A DNA stretch of 64,000 nt from Peribacillus sp. FSL P2-0133 (GCF_037975445.1 NZ_CP150254.1:4772001-4836000), one strand, 5' to 3'; shown: positions 33,963-41,916, numbered from the stretch's first letter. Made by a program: numbers and translations. The notes: generated by a model from the letters alone, not told the origin.

Positions 33963-34595
33963 TTATGATAGTTCTTTTTGACATTTTACCATTATAAATT
34001 TAAATGGAGTTTTGTTTTCCATATTCTTATGGGGCTCGACAATTTCCGAAGATTCTATCAATCCATATTTCCCAAATTCTTGTTTTATCGAATCGGAATC
34101 ATAAAAAAACATTTTTACCCCTTCCATTATCTCGAAATAGTCTTTATCCAGTTGTTTGCCCTTTCCAAACATCGGCGCTTCTTTTGAAATAGTAGTAAAA
34201 ATCATATAACCGTTTGGCTTTAACTGATTATAGCAATCTTTAATAAACTTTTCTCTCTCACGATTATTCAATAAGTGAATAAGTGCATAACAAAATATAC
34301 CATCATAAAGTTTGTTATCAAAAGGCATATCGGTTACTGAACCATGAAAAATACTAATATTAAGCCCATTTTGCCTTGCCAAATCAATCGCTGTTTTTGA
34401 AATCTCAATACCTGTTATATTTATTCCATTATCAATAAAAACCTTTGCGTTTCTGCCATATCCAATACCAGGAATCAATATATCCTTAACTTTATTCTCA
34501 AGGAAAAAGTCCTTTGTCAAGATTGCGGAGTCTGAAGGTTCAAATCCCCACATCATTTGATTTTCTATAAAACTTGATTCCCAGAATTCTGTCAT
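33963..34595 (-). CDS. Class I SAM-dependent methyltransferase
   Basis: 210 residues. SAM motif I (ILIPGIGYGRNAKVFIDNG, about residues 38-56), the acidic ribose-contact in GIEIS, motif IV (YDGIFCYALIHLL) and LKPNGYMIFTTI are typical of the Methyltransf_11/TehB-like group. The substrate could be a small molecule or tellurite-like oxyanion; undetermined. The gene is more AT-rich than its neighbours and is flanked by a repeat B copy and the mutS2 fragment, suggesting that the region has been rearranged or acquired. Confidence 0.85.
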   Translation of the reverse strand: MTEFWESSFIENQMMWGFEPSDSAILTKDFFLENKVKDILIPGIGYGRNAKVFIDNGINITGIEISKTAIDLARQNGLNISIFHGSVTDMPFDNKLYDGIFCYALIHLLNNREREKFIKDCYNQLKPNGYMIFTTISKEAPMFGKGKQLDKDYFEIMEGVKMFFYDSDSIKQEFGKYGLIESSEIVEPHKNMENKTPFKFIMVKCQKELS

Positions 34596-34682
34596 ACCTC
34601 AATCTCCTTTACAAATATTAGCTCTCTTTCTTTGGCTGTTTTCGCATACTTTGTTGCTATTCACCAAATAATGCGGTGTGGT

Positions 34683-34810
34683 TGATTTCCCCTCCATTGC
34701 TCGCTTTCCGCGGGGCGGGCGGTGAGCATCCTCGGCGTGAACGCCTGTGGGGTCTCACCTGTCCCGCTGCTCCCGCAGGAGTCTCGCACTTCCGCTCCAA
34801 TCAACCTTAA
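34683..34810 (-). repeat. Dispersed repeat B, copy 4 (inverted)
   Basis: GCTCGCTTTCCGCGGGG, GGTGAGCATCCTCGGCG, CCTGTGGGGTCTC and CCGCAGGAGTCTCGCACTTC with a terminal CGCTCCAATCAACC form the reverse complement of repeat B, well preserved. Confidence 0.85.
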
Positions 34811-34888
34811 ATAGTTTCGTTTTAAAAACAACAATCTTTACGAAAAGATCTTTTTCTTTTGAAAAATACTCTTATGCATTCAAGGATT

Positions 34889-35794
34889 TTATGCCTCCAA
34901 AAGAAATGCAGCTTCAACTAAATCCATGATGACTCCAGCCGCCGCTTTATTGCCCTCCGCCGCCGCAATCACCAGCTGAGAAGGCGTGCTGAGTGATGTA
35001 TCTCCGCATGCAAATACTCCTTCAACTGTTGTTCGTCCAAATGAATCCACTTTAATCCCGCCGTTTGGAGTGATCTCGCAGCCGAGCTGTTCCGCAAAAG
35101 GAGCAGACTGCGCCAAGTCTGTGACCACAATCCCTGCCTCCCTTTTGATTTCCTGTCCGTTTTGCAGCCGGATCGATGTCAGCTTCCCTCCTTTCGATTT
35201 AAGACTTTCAATCTTTTCTTCCACGACTGTTACGTGCTGCCTAGCAAAGATATCCTTCTCCTCATCAAGCACCTGATAGCCATTTGTAAACACAATTACA
35301 TCACCGCTCCAGTTTGACAGCAGTTTTCCCATATGAAAAGCCCGTTCATTTTCTGCAATCACCGCCAATGCTTGGCCCCGCATTTCCCAGCCATCACAAA
35401 ACGGACAGCCAAAAACACTCGTTCCGTATACATTCTGTATGCCTGGAATCTCCGGCAAAACATCCCGAAGACCTGTTGCGAGAAGCACTTTTTTTGCCAT
35501 GTAATCCGTTCCGCCTTTCGTTTGAATTCGGAACACACCACTGGCTTTTTCAATAATCTCCACCCGCTCCTCCTTAATGGAGACGGACGGATATTTTTGG
35601 ACATCCGTTCTTGCCCGCTTCTTGAATTCTGACGGCTTTACCCCATCCTGTGTGATAAATCCGTGCGACTCCTGCGTCACCTGGTTACGGGGTTTATCCT
35701 CATCAAACAAAATTGTTTTCCGCCCAGCACGCCCCATGACCAATGCGGCATTCAGTCCTGCAGGTCCTCCACCAACAATTACACAATCCAACAC
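34889..35794 (-). CDS. FAD-dependent pyridine nucleotide-disulphide oxidoreductase (thioredoxin reductase-like)
   Basis: 301 residues. The FAD loop VIVGGGPAGLNAALVMGRAG is at residues 5-24. The redox-active pair is in GCPFCDGWEMRG (near 133-144), and the second flavin motif is GVFACGDTS near 265. The NADPH loop between is atypical (AVIAENERAFHM in place of GGGDSA), so it may not be a standard thioredoxin reductase. The GTG start at 35794 follows GGAG at good spacing; an upstream GTG lies inside the site. It follows an Rrf2-family regulator on the same strand, and both share a candidate operator, so a redox-stress role is likely. Confidence 0.88.
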   Translation of the reverse strand: MLDCVIVGGGPAGLNAALVMGRAGRKTILFDEDKPRNQVTQESHGFITQDGVKPSEFKKRARTDVQKYPSVSIKEERVEIIEKASGVFRIQTKGGTDYMAKKVLLATGLRDVLPEIPGIQNVYGTSVFGCPFCDGWEMRGQALAVIAENERAFHMGKLLSNWSGDVIVFTNGYQVLDEEKDIFARQHVTVVEEKIESLKSKGGKLTSIRLQNGQEIKREAGIVVTDLAQSAPFAEQLGCEITPNGGIKVDSFGRTTVEGVFACGDTSLSTPSQLVIAAAEGNKAAAGVIMDLVEAAFLLEA

Positions 35795-35824
35795 ATAAAA
35801 CACTCCTTCTTTATAAAATCTATT

Positions 35825-35848
35825 AAAGACCCTTAATATCCTTAATTT
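35825..35848 (-). promoter_or_regulatory. Candidate Rrf2 operator upstream of oxidoreductase gene
   Basis: GACCCTTAATATCCTTAATT is closely similar (17 of 20) to GACTTTTAATATCCGTAATT at 36307-36326 in front of the Rrf2 gene. Both lie in the same orientation relative to the gene that follows. Confidence 0.5.
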
Positions 35849-35860
35849 GTGTAAAAAAAT

Positions 35861-36274
35861 TTATTTTTCTTTTTTTGTTTCCTGACGCTGCTCCGCAATG
35901 CTTTGAATCGTTCGTCCAGCCAGTTCTTTCTTCATGTTGCCTTCCGCCTCGATCATCACGCGCTCAATTAAACACTCGCTTTCTTCATGGTCAAACGCAC
36001 AGTTGAAAAGCACCGACTGACCCTCCACCGCTTCAATAACATCCAGAAAGGAAATGTCCTGCGCCCGGCGTGAAATACTGTAGCCGCCTTTTGCCCCTGG
36101 CACTGATTCAATTAATCCAGCCTTCACAAGCTTCGTCAAAATCTTCGACAAGTAAGTAGGGGACAAATCCTGCATGTACGCCAGCTGATCCACGCTTACC
36201 GTCTGACCTTTTGGTTCCATCGTTAAATGCACCATTGTATGTAGTGCATAATTGGTTGCCTTTGAATACTTCAT
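35861..36274 (-). CDS. Rrf2-family transcriptional regulator
   Basis: 137 residues. The winged HTH begins MKYSKATNYALHTMVHL, with YLSKILTKLVKAGLIESVPG as recognition helix and turn (residues 41-60) and GGYSISR as wing. Two cysteines (FNCAFDHEESECLIE, near 92 and 101) could sense oxidants or ligate a metal or cluster, although the three-Cys Fe-S pattern of IscR/NsrR is not present. It lies upstream of the thioredoxin-reductase-like gene. Paralogues of this size (YwnA type) respond to thiol or oxidative stress. Confidence 0.9.
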   Translation of the reverse strand: MKYSKATNYALHTMVHLTMEPKGQTVSVDQLAYMQDLSPTYLSKILTKLVKAGLIESVPGAKGGYSISRRAQDISFLDVIEAVEGQSVLFNCAFDHEESECLIERVMIEAEGNMKKELAGRTIQSIAEQRQETKKEK

Positions 36275-36304
36275 TGATGCACCTCATAATTAAAACTATT
36301 ACAG

Positions 36305-36328
36305 ACTTTTAATATCCGTAATTGATTG
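36305..36328 (-). promoter_or_regulatory. Candidate Rrf2 autoregulatory operator
   Basis: GACTTTTAATATCCGTAATT lies 31 bases before the Rrf2 start codon and matches the element upstream of the oxidoreductase gene. The shared half AATATCC/GGATATT is the most constant part. Confidence 0.5.
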
Positions 36329-36472
36329 TAACTCAAGCTACAAAAAAAACGCAAACTTTTTACCTCACCTAACGATGATCATACTGCCGAAATCTTTTCT
36401 TGTAATAATTTGACTGGTAACGATCCACACGAGAAAGTAACGACGACAACGCTCCCTCTAAACAAGAAGGGC

Positions 36473-36570
36473 CGTATCATTTCTGGAATTGTACTGGTCA
36501 TTTTTGGAACCCACCGACTAAAAAAATAGTTTATTTTGGAAACAAGGATTAGCAAACTGTAATTTTCTTT
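36473..36570 (+). repeat. Dispersed repeat C, copy 2
   Basis: Contains GTATCATTTCTGGAA, GGTCATTTTTGGAACCCACC and AAAAATAGTTTATT in the same order as copy 1 (21223-21310). Confidence 0.6.
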
Positions 36571-36661
36571 CTAGGTATTTGGGTGTTTAACCTTAACGGA
36601 GTAATTGGCTTTGCTTTGATTGGATAGATTTTTATTAAATTCAAAGGATGATTGATTAATA

Positions 36662-36838
36662 ATGAAAAAATCAAAAAAATATATTGTCCTATTTCTCCGG
36701 GTAGTATTATTTTTATATTTCTTTGATATGTATATGCCCAAAGGTATTTATTATTTTGTTGTAGGAATACCAGTACTTTTTCTAAGTTCAGTTTTTATTT
36801 TAAAGATGTTTGATCATTCAAAAGATGTAAGAAGCTAA
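36662..36838 (+). CDS. Small two-helix membrane protein (58 aa)
   Basis: Begins MKKSKKYIVLF. It has two hydrophobic segments (IVLFLRVVLFLYFF, about residues 8-21; IYYFVVGIPVLFLSSVFILK, about 29-48) and a charged tail. The ribosome binding site is weak (AAAGGATG). Support comes from the degenerate paralogue at 30090-30180, which preserves the second helix. No family recognised. Confidence 0.55.
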   Translation: MKKSKKYIVLFLRVVLFLYFFDMYMPKGIYYFVVGIPVLFLSSVFILKMFDHSKDVRS

Positions 36839-37075
36839 ATATCTAGGTGATACTAACAACCTTTTTCAGATGATGTATGTATCCCTTTCTTATTTTATCT
36901 TTCATCTCTAATTGATTTTGTTGTTTCTTCGTTTTTTGAATTTTTTTTAAAATTTAATAGCTATTAAACTTGATTACTTTTAAAATTCCCTCTTTACAAT
37001 TTTTGATTGTTTAATACCTTTTATATCTGCGTCTAGAGCCTAATCCTTCTTTCTCCACACGAGAAATTAAGACAA
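36839..37075. other. Intergenic stretch, no feature
   Basis: Very AT-rich; no gene, hairpin or repeat noticed before the terminator at 37076. Confidence 0.3.
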
Positions 37076-37117
37076 AATTAAAGGGTATGAGCCCTGTTAA
37101 AACAGAACTCATACCCT
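37076..37117 (-). terminator. Terminator of mutS2-like gene
   Basis: AGGGTATGAG pairs with CTCATACCCT, and an inner CTGTT/AACAG pair extends the stem. On the minus strand TTTAATTTT follows. Confidence 0.8.
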
Positions 37118-37222
37118 GCCGATGTCTAACTTTTTTTGGTGGAACACGGTTATCACAACCGCTATATTACAATTTCATAAATCATCAGGATTTGGTTTTT
37201 CCCGTTTAAAATCCAACTCTTT

Positions 37223-39127
37223 TTATTCACCAAGCTTCTTCCGGATATCCGCTGCTACATTCTTTAGCGCCTTTTTCGATCCCCGTTCTAAGTCATGGTT
37301 CAATTTCCTTTCTTTATAGCTGACAAATAAAGTATTGAGATCATAGCCTTCAGGATATAAATCGACGGCTTTTATTTCCAGCTCGAGCCTACTGGCATGA
37401 ACTTCCTTGAAGGTATCTTCGAAAAGAACGACGACATTATTGTATGAATCCTTTTTCTTATAAACGATTGCATATCCATTCAGTTCGCTTACCTTCACTT
37501 TGTCACCGACTTCATATTCATAAGATGCTTCCTTAGGAATGGCCGTTGGCTTCGCTTTTTTGATTTTACTTTCCTGGACACGCTCCAAGTCGTAGTCTTT
37601 ATTGTCGATATAGAGCTTTGCCTTTTGCAGAACCTTTTCACGAACATTCATTTTTTTTGCTATCCAGAGGGCATTGCTTTCCCCGGATTGACCGATCATC
37701 AGCTTGTATTTTGGCTCAAGTGTTTCACTGTTGAATTGCATGGCCGCATTCATGAAATCACTGTGTATTTCCGAATAGCGCTTGATTTCACCATAATGGG
37801 TTGTCGCAATGGTTATGCAGCCCCTCTGATAAAATTCCTCAAGGATGGCGATCGCCAATGCGGCTCCTTCATTCGGTTCTGTTCCGCTCCCGATTTCATC
37901 GAACAGCAGTAAGGAGTTATTGGTTAATTCCCCCATGATTTCCGAGATGTTTTTCATATGCGATGAAAACGTGCTCAGTGCATTTTCGATGCTTTGATTA
38001 TCACCGATATCGACGAATACTTGATCGAAGACGGCAAGCTCCGTCCCTTCTTTCCCGGCAACATGCAGCCCTGACATGACGGCCAATGTAAGGATGCCGA
38101 TCGTTTTCAGGACGACTGTTTTACCCCCGGCATTAGGGCCTGTAATAATCAAGCTGCGATAGTCCTTACCGATTTCAAAATCCAAAGGTACGCTGTCCTG
38201 AGGTAAAAGGGGATGTTTACAGCCCTTTAATTGAATATAGCCATGATCATTGATTTTCGGTTCGATGGCATCCATGCTTTTACTGAACTTGGCTTTTGCG
38301 AAGATCATGTCATATTGACTGATTAACTCGATGTTTATCTTGATCGGTTTCAGCTGTTCGAAGACCGTTCCTGATAATGTGGCCAAAAGTTGATACTCTT
38401 CCATCGATTCCTCCGCTTTTAAACTGGCCAATTCTACATTCAATTTCGTCACCGAAGCAGGTTCGATGAACACGGTAGCCCCTTTTGCAGATACTTCCAC
38501 GATCGTTCCGGCCACTTGATTTTTATAGGAGGCTTTGATCGGGATGGTGTAACGATCATCCTTTTTACTGATGAAAAATTCCTGAATGAACTCTTTATTG
38601 GCTCCGCTCTTCAAGAACTTATTCAGCCGTTCCTCTATTTTGCTTTCAGTTTTGATGATTTGGTTCCTGATCCGTTTCAGGTCCCTGCTTGCTTCGGAAA
38701 CGACAGCATTTCCTTTTATGGTGAATTGGATTTCTTCTTCAATGCTCCTGAATTCAGTCATGGAGCGGGCATAGGAATTCAGTGTTGGTGCAAAGAACTC
38801 CTTATCGGTCATGAATTTCTTGATATTCCTGCAGCCTCTTAAGAAGTCTGCTATCGCCACTAACTCTGACGGCTCCAAGATCATTCCTTTTTCCAGTTTG
38901 TCGATATGGAGTCCAATATGTGAAATGCCTTTCAAGGGTATATGGCTTTCCGCATTCAGTAAGTTCCTTGCCTCCGTTGTCTCGTTCAAACGATTTTTTA
39001 CGACTTTCAAAGTGCTGCTCGGCTTAAGCTGATCCAATAACGCTTTTCCTAAACCGCTTACGCAATGGTTTTTCACCATTTCCTTGAGTTGGATATATTG
39101 TAATTTTTCATAAGTCATTGTATTCAT
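37223..39127 (-). CDS. MutS2-like ATPase lacking the Smr domain
   Basis: 634 residues. The layout is the MutS2 core/lever and clamp region (1-300, with the coiled-coil VSEASRDLKRIRNQIIKTES), then the ABC-type ATPase: Walker A TGPNAGGKTVVLKTIG (near 330) and Walker B LLLFDEIGSGTEPNEG (near 410). Full MutS2 has about 785 residues and ends with an Smr nuclease domain; here the C-terminus stops at ALKNVAADIRKKLGE without Smr. MutS2 splits collided ribosomes and/or suppresses recombination. A paralogue without the nuclease could act on ribosomes only. The gene is preceded by a long attenuator-like leader (39128-39546). AAGGAGGAG precedes the ATG. Confidence 0.88.
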   Translation of the reverse strand: MNTMTYEKLQYIQLKEMVKNHCVSGLGKALLDQLKPSSTLKVVKNRLNETTEARNLLNAESHIPLKGISHIGLHIDKLEKGMILEPSELVAIADFLRGCRNIKKFMTDKEFFAPTLNSYARSMTEFRSIEEEIQFTIKGNAVVSEASRDLKRIRNQIIKTESKIEERLNKFLKSGANKEFIQEFFISKKDDRYTIPIKASYKNQVAGTIVEVSAKGATVFIEPASVTKLNVELASLKAEESMEEYQLLATLSGTVFEQLKPIKINIELISQYDMIFAKAKFSKSMDAIEPKINDHGYIQLKGCKHPLLPQDSVPLDFEIGKDYRSLIITGPNAGGKTVVLKTIGILTLAVMSGLHVAGKEGTELAVFDQVFVDIGDNQSIENALSTFSSHMKNISEIMGELTNNSLLLFDEIGSGTEPNEGAALAIAILEEFYQRGCITIATTHYGEIKRYSEIHSDFMNAAMQFNSETLEPKYKLMIGQSGESNALWIAKKMNVREKVLQKAKLYIDNKDYDLERVQESKIKKAKPTAIPKEASYEYEVGDKVKVSELNGYAIVYKKKDSYNNVVVLFEDTFKEVHASRLELEIKAVDLYPEGYDLNTLFVSYKERKLNHDLERGSKKALKNVAADIRKKLGE

Positions 39128-39173
39128 CTAATGCTCCTCCTTGAATGAGTGAGTGATTAAAATTCCCGAATCC

Positions 39174-39244
39174 AAAAAATGCCCGCAATGGTCCCCCTAC
39201 CTTTACAAATGAACAAGCCATTTGAGTAGAAAGCTCCTGCGGGC
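39174..39244 (-). terminator. Leader terminator 3
   Basis: GCCCGCA pairs with TGCGGGC around a 57-base region that can fold internally, followed by ATTTTTT. It stands 47 bases before the start codon. Confidence 0.65.
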
Positions 39245-39314
39245 ACGGCCTTATCTATAGATAAGTACCTAAAATCGATAACAAATTGGGCAGCTCGAAT
39301 AGACCTGCGTACAC

Positions 39315-39347
39315 AAAAAAGCATGATAGGACAAATCCCACCATGCT
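39315..39347 (-). terminator. Leader terminator 2
   Basis: AGCATGGTGGGA and TCCTATCATGCT form a 12-bp stem with a four-base TTTG loop, then TTTTTT. This is a textbook intrinsic terminator inside the leader. Confidence 0.8.
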
Positions 39348-39433
39348 TTTCGCCGTAACACCTGCATGTTACACGATTTATGGAAAAGGAAGCAGTCTTA
39401 AGGTAGGTATTCACAATGCAGAATTGCACTGTG

Positions 39434-39478
39434 AAAAAAGGCATACTTAATCCACTGACATATCAGTGATTAAATACC
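39434..39478 (-). terminator. Leader terminator 1
   Basis: GGTATTTAATCACTGA pairs with TCAGTGGATTAAGTATGCC (bulged) around a TATG loop, then TTTTTT. Confidence 0.75.
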
Positions 39479-39491
39479 TTATTCAACTAAA

Positions 39492-39515
39492 TTAGTTGAT
39501 ACCTACTCCCGACAT
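39492..39515 (-). CDS. Putative leader peptide MSGVGIN
   Basis: ATG TCG GGA GTA GGT ATC AAC TAA. It starts about 25 bases after the predicted transcription start, with AAGGTGTGG upstream as a possible ribosome binding site. The stop codon lies inside a hairpin. Its position matches leader ORFs of antibiotic-inducible resistance genes controlled by ribosome stalling. Translation is not demonstrated. Confidence 0.45.
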   Translation of the reverse strand: MSGVGIN

Positions 39516-39546
39516 AAAACACCACACCTTTTCTTAGATTGGATTT

Positions 39547-39575
39547 AACATACCATATCAGTAAGAAAGAGTCAA
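39547..39575 (-). promoter_or_regulatory. Sigma-A promoter of mutS2-like gene
   Basis: On the minus strand TTGACT (39570-39575), exactly 17 bases, then TATGTT (39547-39552). Transcription would start near 39540, giving the leader of about 410 bases. Confidence 0.7.
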
Positions 39576-39754
39576 TTATTTTTTTTGTGTTCTCCAAAGT
39601 TGTATAATTCATTAAAAGAGTCGATCAATGGATCACTCCATTCAAGAAAACAAAAATGCGCCAAGCCCATGATTTTAAATGATAAGTAACTCCCATTTCA
39701 GTGTCTGAATATTTACTTTAAAATGGGGGTATGTTATCCTTATATTAACATAAA

Positions 39755-39789
39755 CTGAAAACAGCCCCATGCGCTAACATGAGGCTGAC
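39755..39789 (-). terminator. Terminator of small peptide gene
   Basis: CAGCCTCATG pairs with CATGGGGCTG (G-U and one mismatch) and TTTTCAGTTT follows on the minus strand. Confidence 0.55.
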
Positions 39790-39823
39790 AACTAGCAAGA
39801 GTGGTTGGTCACAACTAACTTAA

Positions 39824-39976
39824 TTAATCGTCAGAAGAAGAACCATTGCCATCTTGGGAGGATGAGTGGTTCTTTTTCCGTTTCTTGGCGAACACAGACA
39901 GGATAAGACTGGTTGCTACAGCAACAAATATCTCTTTACCCATATCAGTAATTAAGTTCAATAAGAAATGAATCAT
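39824..39976 (-). CDS. Small hydrophobic peptide (50 aa), possible type I toxin
   Basis: Start at MIHFLLN, preceded by GGGGGTGG. One hydrophobic helix (GKEIFVAVATSLILSVFA, residues 13-30) is followed by a basic stretch (KKRKKNH) and a Ser/Asp/Gly tail. Size, a single membrane span and a basic C-terminal flank are features shared with type I toxins and small stress peptides. No antisense RNA was shown. It has its own terminator 35 bases downstream. Function unknown. Confidence 0.6.
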   Translation of the reverse strand: MIHFLLNLITDMGKEIFVAVATSLILSVFAKKRKKNHSSSQDGNGSSSDD

Positions 39977-40161
39977 GCGGCCACCCCCTTCCCCATCAAT
40001 CATTAGATGGAAAAGCAAAACTGTGACCTACCACTCTATCCTCAGTTGTCCCTCTATTTTATCACATTTTTCCCAATATGGTAATTATATGAAAATGAAA
40101 TACGATAAGAGAGTGTGCTTCTTACAAGTGCTGCTTACATTTGACGCCTGTTTAGCCATTA

Positions 40162-40193
40162 AAAATAGGGGATTATCCATTGGATAATCCCCT
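40162..40193 (-). terminator. Terminator of ABC/adenine deaminase operon
   Basis: AGGGGATTATCC pairs with GGATAATCCCCT around a three-base loop; on the minus strand TATTTTTAATGG follows. Confidence 0.88.
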
Positions 40194-40200
40194 TTGCGGT

Positions 40201-41916
40201 TTAAGCTTCACTCATTATGAGAGGGACTGTTTTCCCTTCATTCACGTTGATCAATCCATGGTCGGTTATTTTCAGGGCCGGGCTGACAGGAAGTGATAAG
40301 GTGCTTAATGACATGATGACATTATAATGTTCGTAGCCTAACGATTTAAGTGCATCTGTCAGGTGCTGAACCTGCCTTGATACGATGTCCATTGGCTCTT
40401 CGGAAAGGATTCCCCCTACCGGAAGAGGAATCATGGATAGGACCTTGCCGTCTTCAACACAGCAGACTCCGCCTTGCTTCCTTATGACTTCGTTAGCGGC
40501 AATCATCATATCCTGCTTATTATGGCCAATCACCAAAAGATTATGGTTATCATGCGAATAGGTTGTGGCTACCGCTCCACGCTTCAAGACATCGCCGGTG
40601 ATCAACCCGTGGGCCCGATTACCGTTTTTCCCATATCGTTCGAATGTGGCGATTAAGCCATAAGGGCTTTCTTCCCAGCATAATTGACCATTCTTCCCAT
40701 CTAGGCGATCATGGGTTTCAGATGTGAAAGTAGAACCATTCTGCACGTTTATGATCCGGCACTTGCTGCGTTCAAGCATATCCGGGATTGTGATGGTAAA
40801 ATCGTTTTCCGTAAGTTCGGCAAGCTTCACACTTTGATAGAAATGCCCAGGAAATTGTCTTTCTTTCACTTCTTGCACATATGGCCGTGAAGATTCATAA
40901 ACAAGCTCACCTTTTTTGTATACTTGTTCGATTTCAAATGTTTCCAAGTCCGATAGCAGCAGGAAATCTGCCGTTTTTCCAGGTGCAATGGCGCCCCGAT
41001 CATACATCCTCATCCGTTGTGCAGGTGTATAGGTGCATGCATAAATGGCTTTTTCCGGAGTCATCCCCATTTGAATGGCTTTCTTTAAAAGGACATTCAG
41101 ATGTCCTCTGTTTTGGAAAGAGTCCGTCATGACATCATCGGTGATAAAGCAGAAATGCTCATCCACCTGATTTTCCTTCAAGTAATCTATCACTTCTTCA
41201 GTCATTGATTTTTCTTGAATTTCAATGAACATTCCGGCAGCGATCCTCGCATCCATCCCTTCCACGGTCTGGTGTGTATGATCTGAATTCACTCCGGCAT
41301 AAACAATCTTCTGCAAGTCCAAGTCGAGCAGCTTTGGAACGTGCCCCTCTATGATCAGATCTGGATACCGGGAACGGATATGGGACAAAATCTTATTCGT
41401 TTTGCAATCGGGGTCGGTTATGACCTCATAGTAATTCATGATCTCGCCGAGACATTTAATGTCCTCCGTTTGCATCAATTCATCTATATCATCTATTTCG
41501 ATAGAACCGCCTGTTGTTTCCATCGATGTGGCAGGAACGGAACTCGGGATGGCATAAAACATATCCGCTACGCAATCTTTACTCGCTTTGATCATTTCCT
41601 TCACACCGGAAATTCCGAAAACATTGGCCATTTCATGCGGTTCCGGCACGATCGTCGTCACGCCATTCTTGATTAACCCGTAGGAAAAAGTCGCAGGCGT
41701 CACCATCGTACTTTCAATGTGGAGATGGATATCGATCAGGCCTGGAACCATATACTTCCCTTGCCCATCGACGATTCGATCCACATCGAAGGCATCCAAT
41801 TCCCGGTCTCCAATATAATAGAACTTTCCATCCTTGATGGCTGCATTCCCTTTAATAAATCTTTTAAAATAGCTGTTAAACACGTTGATATCTCTTACAA
41901 GCATATCCATTCGCAT
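40201..41916 (-). CDS. Adenine deaminase family protein
   Basis: 571-residue amidohydrolase of the adenine deaminase (Ade/AdeC) family converting adenine to hypoxanthine and ammonia. Motifs: GLIDIHLHIESTMV (His-x-His metal ligands, near residues 58-71), VPEPHEMANVFG (His), IEGHVPKL (His) and FITDDVMTDSF (catalytic Asp near 264), plus the C-terminal CCVEDGKVLSMIPLPVGGIL. It begins DMLVRDINVFNSYF, as in family members. GGAGGG lies before the ATG. It is the last gene of the operon with an ABC importer and nucleoside hydrolase, fitting purine base salvage after nucleoside cleavage. Confidence 0.92.
   Translation of the reverse strand: MRMDMLVRDINVFNSYFKRFIKGNAAIKDGKFYYIGDRELDAFDVDRIVDGQGKYMVPGLIDIHLHIESTMVTPATFSYGLIKNGVTTIVPEPHEMANVFGISGVKEMIKASKDCVADMFYAIPSSVPATSMETTGGSIEIDDIDELMQTEDIKCLGEIMNYYEVITDPDCKTNKILSHIRSRYPDLIIEGHVPKLLDLDLQKIVYAGVNSDHTHQTVEGMDARIAAGMFIEIQEKSMTEEVIDYLKENQVDEHFCFITDDVMTDSFQNRGHLNVLLKKAIQMGMTPEKAIYACTYTPAQRMRMYDRGAIAPGKTADFLLLSDLETFEIEQVYKKGELVYESSRPYVQEVKERQFPGHFYQSVKLAELTENDFTITIPDMLERSKCRIINVQNGSTFTSETHDRLDGKNGQLCWEESPYGLIATFERYGKNGNRAHGLITGDVLKRGAVATTYSHDNHNLLVIGHNKQDMMIAANEVIRKQGGVCCVEDGKVLSMIPLPVGGILSEEPMDIVSRQVQHLTDALKSLGYEHYNVIMSLSTLSLPVSPALKITDHGLINVNEGKTVPLIMSEA

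Larger units (their letters stand above)
39128..39546 (-). promoter_or_regulatory. Attenuator-like structured leader of mutS2-like gene
   Basis: Between the promoter and the start codon the minus-strand leader of about 410 bases holds a seven-codon ORF, a small hairpin over its stop codon (CAACTAA/TTTAGTTG), and three successive hairpins each followed by six or more T (39434-39478, 39315-39347, 39174-39244). Further stems are CACAGTGCA/TGCATTGTG, GTAACA/TGTTAC and CTTATC/GATAAG. GGTAGGGGGACC near the last stem faintly recalls a T-box but lacks the conserved AGGGTGGNACCGCG. I know no riboswitch class that fits. Confidence 0.7.

Noticed and set aside
34683..34810. rRNA or tRNA piece suggested by its high GC content
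   Set aside because: Sequence matches repeat B elsewhere in the window, not any conserved RNA gene.
39174..39244. T-box riboswitch in the mutS2-like leader
   Set aside because: GGTAGGGGGACC resembles the T-box core only partly; AGGGTGGNACCGCG and a specifier stem are not present, and the downstream gene is not amino-acid related.
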